A DNA stretch of 64,000 nucleotides, taken from positions 527,501 through 591,500 of the forward strand of contig JAHQRK010000013.1 of assembly GCA_019828595.1 (NCBI GenBank), read 5' to 3'. The notes below the pieces were generated by a model. That model did not search any database. It saw only the letters and a list, made by a program, of their open reading frames with translations, and had not been told where the DNA came from. The DNA comes from Aphanomyces cochlioides. Lineage: Eukaryota > Oomycota > Saprolegniomycetes > Saprolegniales > Verrucalvaceae. Made by a program: the position numbers and the translations under genes. Shown here in pieces: positions 51,712 to 61,807 of this stretch (position 1 is its first letter; each line of letters begins with the position of its first letter).

Positions 51712-52555
51712 ACGAATGTCGTGACTACTGTTGTGGCCGCGACAACCTGTCGAACGTCTTGACCACTGTAGACTCCACGACAGGAGTTAATTTTAAACGA
51801 GAGGCCCGTTGTGTATTTGTAGCCATTGGGCTAAACGAGTGATCGCTGAGAACCTGGAAGTTTCAGGTGGACTAAATTTGCACTTTGTGATCCGTAAGCC
51901 AACAAGTCACCTCACTGGCCGCGTTACTGGTTCCAGCCGTGCAGACAGACTGTGCCGAGAGCAGGACACATGACAATATGGTCTCTATGCCGAGAGCCTC
52001 GTTCACCCTTAGGAGAGAAGTGTTCTGTCTTGTCAAAGACCAATGAGCCTCGTCAGCGCTCAATCCATTGCTGCGTTTCAAGATTGTGCTGAAGACCCAG
52101 CGTGAAGACACTTTCTTGTACACTCGGGCTAGCTCTGCCTTGGCTTGGTTTTAAACGTGTCGATTCTTCTCACCTGGACGACGGCACATTAGTCAATCAC
52201 CGACAAATGGACGATTGAAAGAAAGCTTTGGAGAAGGCTTGAGAATCTCGATGCGATCGTCTTGCAACATACAAACCTGTCTTTCCGTCTAGAACTGAGT
52301 TCCTATAGCGTCGAACCAGATGAATCTGAAGAAAAAACCAAGGCGCACAACAAAGTGACTGCTGAAACGAGTGACCAGCTGCCTACCTTATAGATACATT
52401 CTCTAGGCGACACCATTGACACGATCTGTCGTGAATATTGCTACAATCAATCCAATCGAATGGAATTCAATGTATTACTGTAGTCGATATATCGATACCA
52501 ACTCACTATCCATACCTCTCTTGCTCGGAGGTTAACCAGTTCGATATCGGATTAG
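51335..52555. repeat. Segmental duplication, copy A
   Basis: 1.22 kb found again at 54883-56098 (offset 3548 falling to 3543 through small indels). It starts inside the 50.8 kb gene and ends at the stop codon of the 52.6 kb gene. Confidence 0.9.
51712..52551. other. Intergenic DNA between two protease homologues
   Basis: Convergent 3' flanks. An 83-codon frame at 51872-52123 (minus) is kept in both duplicate copies but shows no feature, so I do not call it a gene. Confidence 0.5.
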
Positions 52556-53496
52556 ACGCCAACGCCAACACCAGCGCCAACACCAACACCAGCTACAACA
52601 CCAGCGCCAACGCCAACGCCAACGCCAACACCAGCACCAACACCAACACCAGCGCCAACACCAACACCAGCACCAACACCAGCGCCAACACCAGCACCAA
52701 CACCAGCGCCAACACCAACACCAGCGCCAACGCCAATCAAACTGCCGTCTTTCGATTCGTCCACCGGTTCACAGCCGCAATCGTCCGAGCTGGGCAAGTA
52801 AGGCTTGATAAAGTCAACGGCAGCAGAAATGCGGGCGTACGCACCAAGCTTCACGGACAGATCCACTTGAAGACCCACGCTCACGAGACCAACCAACGAC
52901 ACCTGACCATCCACATCAATCGTCAAAGGTCCACCAGCGTCACGGTCGCACAACTGCTTGTCGTATTGGCCACCCGCGCATAGCAACGAGTCATAGGTGG
53001 TCAAGAGAGGCAACCACGGTTGGCACTTGGCGTTGTCAAATGTATTGATGTTCACGTCGAGGAGGACGCTGGCTGCGCCACGCAAATTGACGTCCGCCCA
53101 AGTATGCACACACACGGGAATGTTCGAGGCGACGAGGTCGAAGGAGACCTTGATGGGCGTCTGTTGGCAGCTCTGGGCCAACTTGTAGATGGCAAAGTTG
53201 TACTCGTTGGTGATGGCGTTGTACTTGGGGTGGACAATTTGGTCCGTCACCACGAACACCTCGCCTCCGATGACAGCATGCTTGAGGGAATAGCCTTTAC
53301 TCATGGAGCAGTGTGCGGCAGTCAAGACGACATTCGGGGCGATCAAGCTGCCGCAGCATTCGGTTTCTCCATCGGGGGTCGATTGAAGGCTCACCATGTA
53401 CGCGTCACTGGCATTGCCAGCTTGGGCGGCAGCATGAGCAGTGTCGGCAGTGGCGAAGGCGGCAACGAAAGCGACCAGGGCGTACAAGATCTTCAT
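52552..53496 (-). CDS. Secreted trypsin homologue with dead triad and Gly-Val-Ala tail
   Basis: 314 residues. Signal peptide ([20 protein letters not shown]), then an S1-type domain without the usual IVGG start ([16 protein letters not shown]). His is kept (TAAHCSMS), Asp is Asn (NEYNFAIYK) and the nucleophile Ser is Ala (CDRDAGGP), so it should have no protease activity. The domain runs to about residue 235. The last 60 or so residues are a [12 protein letters not shown] repeat like an elastin or silk segment, with no cysteine module. The intact frame despite lost catalysis suggests a retained non-enzymatic role. Confidence 0.85.
   Translation of the reverse strand: MKILYALVAFVAAFATADTAHAAAQAGNASDAYMVSLQSTPDGETECCGSLIAPNVVLTAAHCSMSKGYSLKHAVIGGEVFVVTDQIVHPKYNAITNEYNFAIYKLAQSCQQTPIKVSFDLVASNIPVCVHTWADVNLRGAASVLLDVNINTFDNAKCQPWLPLLTTYDSLLCAGGQYDKQLCDRDAGGPLTIDVDGQVSLVGLVSVGLQVDLSVKLGAYARISAAVDFIKPYLPSSDDCGCEPVDESKDGSLIGVGAGVGVGAGVGAGVGAGVGAGVGVGAGVGVGAGVGVGVGVGAGVVAGVGVGAGVGVGV
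52555..52740 (-). repeat. Hexamer minisatellite coding for the Gly-Val-Ala tail
   Basis: About 31 imperfect copies of a six-base unit (CCAACA / CCAGCG on the plus strand), in frame with the gene, so length changes would add or remove whole dipeptides. Confidence 0.9.
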
Positions 53497-53510
53497 GTTT
53501 GGTCGATGGG

Positions 53511-53524
53511 AAAATCGAAAATGA
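53511..53524 (-). promoter_or_regulatory. Core promoter of the 52.6 kb protease homologue
   Basis: Minus strand TCATTTTCGATTTT, 14 bases before the ATG. Confidence 0.65.
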
Positions 53525-54364
53525 GTCCGAGGAGAGCACGCTAGTGAGTTGGCTGCTCGTCGATATGCACTCGGGAACTGTGTCCCAGGTTCACACGAGT
53601 GTCACGAGCAGCTGGTGAGCTATCTTCTTTGGAAAAATCAAATTCAGGTCAACCACGAGTGGGCTGAGCAGAGAATGTCGGTGAGTTGGCTGCGCTTTCA
53701 CCCAGGAAGCTGGCTCATTGAGTCGGTTACACATGGCTTCGCGCAAAGCTTGGATGCTCATGGGTTTAGTCCTGCGGAAAGCACAAGCTCCGAATCTTTG
53801 TCGCCATAGAAACGCAAAACGCACAACATAGTGATACGACTCGATCGCCATAGTTGCCGATGGACGCCACAGTGGAAACTGGACCAAGCACCCTCTGAAT
53901 CAAACAAAGGTTGATGCGAACAGGAACGTGGTGATGACGTTACCGTCCACGTTTACCATACGTCGGACATTTGGGGATGTATCACAATCTCGTACACAGC
54001 TCGGGTCCAGCTCGTCATGCATTACTGGACAAAAAGCTTGGCTGGGCAGCGGTGGTTGGTCTGCGCGTGCAGATGACGCAAAACGAAACAAGTCGTAGAC
54101 GTTAGTCACGTCTGATAAGCTCGTGTGTCACTTTGGACGATTCAATATACCGTACAATGCCACGGGAACAATGAAAAGTGCCGCGTTTGTCGCAAGACTA
54201 TCGATTGGTGAAAGAAAAGAGTTCATCAACGTGGGGTGGATCACTGTGTCGTAGCCAAAGGGCTCTACCACGATAAACTATCTGAACAAAGCGATAGCCA
54301 ACAAACAGCTCTCTTACTACTAGCCTTGTTCAGCAGAAAACGACGTTGTGAAAAGTGGATAGTG
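53525..54364. other. Intergenic DNA
   Basis: No supported gene. Confidence 0.5.
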
Positions 54365-54841
54365 GAGAGCTTTCACAAGTCCACCATGCCTGATCTTTTG
54401 ACGTGGTAGAGCATTCCTCCCGTGGTTGAGCTGATGCGGCCACAACAGGTGTTTTATTCTCCCTCATGGATTCCTACTCTCTACAATGCAACGCCGACTT
54501 GTGCGAATGGATGGTAGCAATACGTTGCGCATGTCTTTGGTGCCAAAAAGAGTGGGAGCTTGCTCGCAAGACCAAACCCATTTGTGCCCATGATTCGCGT
54601 CAAGACTATGTCCCCACGCGTGACTCACTCAATGACACCAACTTCCTCGATGAAAGCGCAGCTAACTTACTGGGATGCTCTACTTTAGCTCATTTTCGAG
54701 AGCAGGAATCCATGAGGGGAAATATAAGTAACCTGTCTGTGGTTGCATCAGCTCAACCACGACACATCCGCTTTCCTCAACCACGGCAGGAATGCTCTAC
54801 CACGTCAAAAGTTCAGCATGGGCGGAGTAGTGAAAGCTCTC
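54365..54841. mobile_element. MITE-like element with 65-90 base inverted ends
   Basis: The left end (GAGAGCTTTCAC, then TTTTGACGTGGTAGAGCATT near 54396) and the right end read in reverse (GAGAGCTTTCAC from 54841, then the same TTTTGACGTGGTAGAGCATT) form long terminal inverted repeats around a short core with no transposase. The long repeats recall Mutator-type elements. Flanks show only a partial 9-base match, so the target duplication is unproven. Confidence 0.7.
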
Positions 54842-54882
54842 GTCGATCCAAGTTTTCACCAAGTCGTCTTCGGTTGACGCGC

Positions 54883-55254
54883 TAACAGACAACACCATGT
54901 TCTGTGCCGGTGGTGAACCAAAGGCTCATGCGCTGTAGACTCTGGTGGGTCATTGACGATTGAAACCAACGGCCAAGAAACGTTGGTCGGTACGTTGAGC
55001 TGGGGCGTCGGTTGTGGGAAGTCAACAAGCCTGCTGTGTTCAACCGTCTCAATGTTGCTCGCGACTTTATTCAACCATACTTGACGAGTCGTGCTGGTAC
55101 GCCTAAGAAAGCAAGCAACGCGAATACGATCGCCTCGAACAACGTTTTGGCTGATGCTTCGGCAGTCACGGATGCTCCAACCACGACCGCCCCAAACAGT
55201 TTGGCTGGCGCTGCTGACGCAGTTGATCCTTTTTCGGGGAATACGAATAACTAG
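54883..55254 (+). pseudogene. 3' fragment of the trypsin homologue
   Basis: Duplicate of the C-terminal part of the 50.8 kb gene. The Ser site is damaged by small deletions (the GAGDSGG region is shortened) and the frame is broken before VNKPAVFNRLNVARDF, then open through the Ala/Thr tail to the same stop codon. Confidence 0.85.
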
Positions 55255-56098
55255 ACGAATGTCGTGACTACTGTTGTGGCCGCGACAACCTGTCGAACGT
55301 CTTGACCACTGTAGACTCCACGACAGGAGTTAATTTTAAACGAGAGGCCCGTTGTGTATTTGTAGCCATTGGGCTAAACGAGTGATCGCTGAGAACCTGG
55401 AAGTTTCAGGTGGACTAAATTTGCACTTTGTGATCCGTAAGCCAACAAGTCACCTCACTGGCCGCGTTACTGGTTCCAGCCGTGCAGACAGACTGTGCCG
55501 AGAGCAGGACACATGACAATATGGTCTCTATGCCGAGAGCCTCGTTCACCCTTAGGAGAGAAGTGTTCTGTCTTGTCAAAGACCAATGAGCCTCGTCAGC
55601 GCTCAATCCATTGCTGCGTTTCAAGATTGTGCTGAAGACCCAGCGTGAAGACACTTTCTTGTACACTCGGGCTAGCTCTGCCTTGGCTTGGTTTTAAACG
55701 TGTCGATTCTTCTCACCTGGACGACGGCACATTAGTCAATCACCGTCAAATGGACGATTGAAAGAAAGCTTTGGAGAAGGCTTGAGAATCTCGATGCGAT
55801 CGTCTTGCAACATACAAACCTGTCTTTCCGTCTAGAACTGAGTTCCTATAGCGTCGAACCAGATGAATCTGAAGAAAAAACCAAGGCGCACAACAAAGTG
55901 ACTGCTGAAACGAGTGACCAGCTGCCTACCTTATAGATACATTCTCTAGGCGACACCATTGACACGATCTGTCGTGAATATTGCTACAATCAATCCAATC
56001 GAATGGAATTCAATGTATTACTGTAGTCGATATATCGATACCAACTCACTATCCATACCTCTCTTGCTCGGAGGTTAACCAGTTCGATATCGGATTAG
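54883..56098. repeat. Segmental duplication, copy B
   Basis: Matches 51335-52555. It starts 41 bases after the MITE-like element and ends exactly where the second retrotransposon LTR begins. Confidence 0.9.
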
Positions 56099-56417
56099 TG
56101 TGACGGTCGCGGGGATAGCGATGACGCACAAATAGAATCGAAGGTCCAGACGTTTGGACTTCAAGGAACCGAATATCCTCGACTTCAGTCAAGGACGTTA
56201 CAATAGGATCGAAGAGGTAGGAGGCGATCTTGACTAGCGCAGCAAGGCTAATATAGATGCAATCGAGTATATTGAGAAGTGAGCTTAATGTAAAGCTATA
56301 AAGATCTAAACATCTAATATAGAAAGGACGAGAATCAGAGGACGAGGGTGCTTTGTGGATCTTGTGGATTGACAAGCACCCAGCAATGAATGCTAATCGA
56401 GTCTTTCATGTCCGTCA
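56099..56417 (-). repeat. Probable 3' LTR of Gypsy element 2
   Basis: On the minus strand the LTR starts TGACGGACATG at 56417, after a purine run AGGGGGCTTA, and ends GCGACCGTCACA at 56099. The TGACGG and CCGTCA ends are inverted. The other LTR is outside the window, so the limits rest on end structure and on the sharp junction with the duplication. Confidence 0.65.
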
Positions 56418-56572
56418 TAAGCCCCCTGGTAAGTTTCGACCCTCATGTCGAAAGATCGTTGGGACGGAATGAATGAGTCGATCCAACTGGTCGATGGATC
56501 GAGTTCTTTGGGCAGAGTCTTTGTGGCAGGATGATGAGCATACTTAGAGATGTCTGGTGGTGTAAGGGACTT

Positions 56573-59500
56573 TAATTGTAGATGTCCATGGGGCGAGTTT
56601 CCTTGTCCAAGTCGGCAAATCGCGGAGACCGGCGCAATGGCGGCAATCCCTTTTCCATACGTAGTGAATTCTCGAAGTCGTCGATGTAAGAGCGATAATC
56701 CGATAGCTTGGAGACTGGAGTCCAATATTTATACCCGTCCACATGTTCGACTAGGTAATCAGGTTCGCGTGAGTTAGGTGATCGACGCTTGTCGAGGATT
56801 TTATGGAGCGGAGAGCCGACCGAAGTGTAGGCAACGTCGCCGTCATTGAAGTCGATGCGATCGATGAAGCTGGATCGCGGTAGGCAGTCGATAGTAAGGT
56901 CGTCAAGGGGCGATTCATCTTCAGGGATCTCCTCGTTAAAGGGTCGAGAGTAGTATCCTCGAAAGGGCTCAGACGGTCCACATTGACCGTAACGATTTTG
57001 TCGGGATGAGTCGGTATGTCGATTTTGGATGTATTGGGTCCGATCTTGCGGTCGATTCGATATGGACCGTGCCAGTGTGTAGCTAGCTTGGGAGTCCGCT
57101 TGTCCTCGGGGTTGTTGGACTTAGAGAAATACTTGTAGACCCAGACTGCGGATTGTTCGCCGAAGGTGATCGGTTTCTGATCAGATTTCGAAACAGCATT
57201 CTTGTTCTGTCCGATAACCATCTGATTCTCGACAAGTCGTCTCATCTCCTTCCAGGATGAAGCTAACCGACGCTTGTATTGAGGAAGATCGTCCGATTTC
57301 CAGGCGGGATCCGAGTTCAAAAAGGCTAAGTCGAGAGGTAGAGTCGGGTCTCTTCCAAAGAGGCAAAAGTAATGCATGTCACCCAAAGTCTCATGATGAG
57401 CAGTCCGGTACGCGAAAAGTAACCTGGGTAAATAAGTATCCCATCCGTATGGTGATCGTTGACGTAGATCTTCATCATCTGAACGATTGTGTGATTGAAT
57501 CGTTCGACTAGACCTTCACCTTGAGGATGATATGGTGCGCTAGCCAACTTGTGAATCCCCAGAGTCGTATACATTGTAGTCGCGAGTTCAGAGACAAAGT
57601 TAGAACCTCGGTCGGTCAAGGGTTTGTCTGGAATCCCGAATCTGCATAAGTCATCGATAAGGACTCTTGCAAAGGTCGAAGTCTTGAGATCGGCGACTGG
57701 GAAGGCTTCGACCCATCGTGTAAAGTTTTCGGCAAACACTAATATGTATTTGTTGCCGCGGTCCGTCGTGGGTAAGGGACCCAGGGCATCAACGACCATA
57801 AGTCCGAAGGGGCCTCGCAAAGAGTAGATCGGCATTCGCTGCATGTGACCTTGTTTCCAGGGTCGACCGCCCTTGGCGCGATTACAGTCGGGACATTTAG
57901 AAACATAATCCTTGCAATCGAGTTGCCAATTCAACCAGTAGGCAGTACGACGGATCCGTTCACGAGTCTTCATGAGTCCGAGATGTCCTGCGACAGGAGA
58001 TGCGTGACTCGCGTATAAGACTTCTTCGACTAAAGAGTGAGGGATAACTGGGACGACAATGAGTTCAGGGTTTCTCAAGGGAGTCTTGATGATGACGTAA
58101 CGACAGACTATGCCCTGTTGCACGAGGTACTGCTGACTATTGCGTACGACTAGATTCTGAAGAAATGGATCGAGAGGTATCGCACCATCGTCTAGGTATG
58201 CTCGTAGTGCGACGATCCAAGGGTCGTTGGCTTGTTCGTTGTAAAGTCGCGGCGAAGGGCGACCTCGTCGATCAAATAGCTCCGTGGGAGTGGCGGAGAC
58301 TTTAGGATCCTGGTTAGGGGACCTTCGATTCAGAGGGATCGTCGCCGAGGTGGGATTAGCTGAGTCGTCGGTAGATCCGATGGGAATCAAGGATGGTTGT
58401 AAGTCGACAGGGGCGTTGTCAAGACGACTCATGCGGCGAGTCTGAATAGGGCAGACAGCGAGTCGAGACAGTCCATCCGCAGCACCATTTAATTCACTAG
58501 GTCTGTGGATGACTGTATAATCAAGTCCTTGAATCTCCATGGCCCATCGGGCGAGTTTATGATTTCCTGAGCGCGATCCTGTGTTGAACAACCATGTAAG
58601 GCTTCGTGATCGGTATAAATGTCAAAATGTCGACGGTCGATATAAGGTCTGAACTTTCGAGTCGCCCAGACGATTCCCCAACATTCGATTTCAGAGATTC
58701 CCATTTCTTTCGAAATCCATTTTTGCTGAGCCTTGGTTAAGGATTGACTGGCATAGGCAATCACGCGATTCTTGCCTTGTTGCTTTTGCATGAGGACTGC
58801 GCCAACGGCGATGTGACTAGCGTCGACCCAAATCGAAAAGGGTAGATCGAAGTCAGGATGGGCTAGAATCGGTGGAGACACAAGACTTCGTTTGAGACTT
58901 TCTAGAAACCTCAAACTCCAAAGAAGGCTCCAAAGTCACAGACAGCCCAACAGCAAAAAGCTAGCTTCGTCGCATGCAGGAGTCCAGGTGAATTGTTCAG
59001 CTGTAAGTAAGTTCGTAAGGGGAGTGGCGATTTTAGAGAAACCGCGCACAAATCGACGGAAGTAACCAGCAAGTCCCAAGAATGCACGGACTTCTGAGAC
59101 GTTTTTGAGTGTGTTGACACGAAGGACTGACTTGATCTTCTCTGGATTCGGCAGGATTCCGGCTGGTGTCACTATGTGTCCTAAGAAAGGGACTGACGAT
59201 CGCCCCCATTTGCACTTGGACATTTTCAGCTTGAATCCGGCCTCCCTGAATTTCGTAAGGACTTGACTGAGTCGGATCAAATGCGATCCAAAGTCTTCGC
59301 TGTACACAATGCAATCGTCGAGATAGACTAGGCAGGTTCGCCATTTGTAGTCGATCAATATGTGTTCCATAAGTCGTTCGAAGCAAGGGACTGCATTACA
59401 AAGTCCGAATGGCATGACGAGCCATTCATAGAGTCCATATTTGCACGTGAAAGCAGTCTTCTCGATACTGTCTTTGGCCATGGGGACGTTCCAATATCCT

Positions 59501-60807
59501 GACGCAATGTCCATCGTCGAGAAGAGTTTCGCTCGACCAAGGACGTCGAGTAGGTCGTCGATTCGAGGCATAGGGTGAGAGTCCTTAACGGTGACGCTAT
59601 TAAGTTTGCGATAGTCGATACAGAATCGTATCGATCCGTCTGGCTTGCAAATCATAAGGACGGGACTCGACCAGGGAATCTTCGAGGGTCGGATTAATCC
59701 AAGATCCAAGTATTGATTGAGTTCTGCCTCCATGATATCGCCTTCTGCTTTCGAAGTCCGATATGGTACGCTTCGGATCGGAGGATGGTCACCCGTGTCT
59801 ATGCTGAACTCTATCAGATGAGTTCGACCTGGAGCTTTGGATGAATCGACGAAGATGTCGGAGAATTTCATGAGAGTCTTGCGTAGGAGTTCGTGTTTGT
59901 CGATACTCAGACTTGAATCCGTCCAGTCGATAGGAAGTTCTTTAGTCGTAGATTCAGCTTGCACAGGACAGACAACACAAGGGCCCCCGATTTGAGTGAG
60001 AAACCTCCTGGGTTCGTCGGCGGTGTTATTGAATAAATCGTTGTCTGTAGTGCCATGTGAGCTTGTTGATTGTGGGCTTCGCATAGAGAGTTCAGCGAAA
60101 TCGTCCGGTAATGCCATTCAAGATCCAAGGATTGTGTTAGCATGTAGGCGGATCGTGGATTCAGACGGATTAGCGACTTCCAATAATATAGTCCTTGTGG
60201 GATTTGTACGATATAGCGCAGCTGCGGCATGTAAAAGTGTCGACTTGTCAGGTTCGACCAGAATCGTGGTAGCAACGGGTAAGTGTGTTCCTACTAGACA
60301 AGCGATCCATCGAAAGGATCGAGGCGGGATCGAAGTCGCAGACACTACCGTGACTGAACCAGTCGCATGAGTTTGTTGGAGTACAGGATCCAGAGGTGAT
60401 AAAGAAATCAGTTCATCACAGCCTTCGATCGTGAGTGTGTTGTCATTAAGGTTGATAATCGCGCCCATGTGGCGTAGGAGATCGATACCAACAATGCAGT
60501 CAGTGAGAGCAGTCGACATGACCCAGAAAGGAAATAGGACATTCCGACCAGCTAGGTTGATTGTAAGTTTGATGCGACCCAGCATCTCGAGTCGAGAGTT
60601 GTCGGCTGAAACGAATGAGGATCGAGGTTGTGACAGTTGTGGGCATCCTAATTTGCGCCAGAAGGTGGCACTGGCGAAGCTACTAGAGGCACCAGTGTCG
60701 ATTAGGGTCGTTGCTTTCATATTGTTGACATATGCTTGGATAAAGGGATCTGTGTCGGATCGTGATCGAGTCTGGCATAATCGTGTCATACGAGCTAAAA
60801 GTCGCAC
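56573..60807 (-). pseudogene. Pol of Gypsy element 2 (protease, RT, RNase H, integrase), broken
   Basis: Protease motif TTLIDTGASSSF near 60700. One in-frame TGA (60118-60120) separates this from the RT frame, which starts at ATG 60117 and carries the MDIASGYWNVPM, MPFGLCNA and YLDD motifs. The frame shifts near 58930 into RNase H (WVDASHIAVGAVL, YTDHEAL). Integrase has the zinc site (AGHLGLMKTR ... CPDCNRAKG) and the D,D,E core (VVDALGPLP, TDRGSNF, GLVERFNHT), then shifts near 57450 and near 56800. The C-terminal segment (YLVEHVDGYKYW) ends at the stop 56573-56575 and is a possible degenerate chromodomain. Confidence 0.8.
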
Positions 60808-61807
60808 GGAGGGTGGATTTCCTTGGAGCAGTAGGTCGGATCGATTTTAGCCGATCGGCGATGGAAGTTGTGTAATTGTTGAGCATTGACTCTAGCTTGA
60901 GTTGAGGCCGTTGAAGTCGTGTCAGGATAGTGCAACGGTAGCTCATCCCAGAATTCTTCGGAACACTCGGGAATCTGGGATTGTCGCACGCCCGAACATA
61001 ACGTCGGAACTTCAAGTTGGCACAATGCAGAATCAGGATGAGATTCCTCCACATCCAAGACGGTGTCGTCAGAGTCTTCGCCAAGGGTGGATGTGGTTTC
61101 TTCAGGAGTGTCATCAGTGTAAAGGACTGAATAAGGGTTATCGTCGACCCAAGAGACTCGAGCCAACGGGTGTTTGCGAGAACTGTTGAAGTCGCGACTG
61201 ACTCGTCTCGCCTCGTCGCATTTTTCTAACGTATCGGTGAACCATTTCAACCATAAGGATTCATCTCCGATGTCGGCAGGAGCGAGTAGGAGATGGGAGT
61301 CGGCGTCCGATAAGTCTAACGATCATATGTCTGCTTTAGTGATAGGATAAAGTCGGTCTTCGATTTCTTTCGAATATTCTTCCTCTGGAAAGTCATGAGT
61401 CGAATCCATCAGCGTATGCGATCGAGCTGTTTGCGAATGTCTGCTTTAGTGATAGGATAAAGTCGGTCTTCGATTTCTTTCGAATATTCTTCCTCTGGAA
61501 AGTCATGAGTCGAATCCATCAGCGTAGAGATTTCGTCATTTGTAAAGACAGGTACTGGATCGGGAGTAGTGCCAGAGTCGCGAGTGGCAGGCGTCTGCTG
61601 TGACTTAGGCGATCGAGTAGAGTGAGTAGAGTCCGTATTCTGTGGTCGAGGAGAAGCAATAGCGTTGCGGTCTGAGATATGCGATTCATCGGAGGAGTCA
61701 TTGTAAGAAGAATCATATGCATTGTTCTCAGACACGCTGGAAACGTGTTGAGTCTGGCATGCCAGGACATGTCCTGTTTCCGCAGGAGCAGTCCTGGCGC
61801 CGCGATC
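60808..61807 (-). pseudogene. Acidic linker region of Gypsy element 2, broken
   Basis: Between the knuckles and the protease are two acidic frames, 61735-61409 and 61250-60795 (DTVLDVEESHPDSALCQLE), with no domain. A 110-base tandem duplication at 61327-61526 breaks continuity. These probably belong to the gag-pol junction. Confidence 0.5.
61327..61526. repeat. Tandem duplication inside Gypsy element 2
   Basis: A 90-base string starting ATGTCTGCTTTAGTGATAGG occurs at 61327-61416 and again at 61437-61526, an offset of 110 bases, which is not a multiple of three. Confidence 0.9.

Noticed and set aside
51872..52123. 83-codon minus frame kept in both duplicate copies (also 55415-55666)
   Set aside because: The conservation is explained by recent duplication of the whole 1.2 kb, and nothing in the protein supports function.
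52555..52740. CCAACA/CCAGCG repeats as a telomere or regulatory array
   Set aside because: It is in frame with the 52.6 kb protein and imperfect; it is a coding minisatellite.
54466..54885. 139-codon open frame as a gene
   Set aside because: It lies within and across the MITE-like element and its inverted repeat, with no domain.
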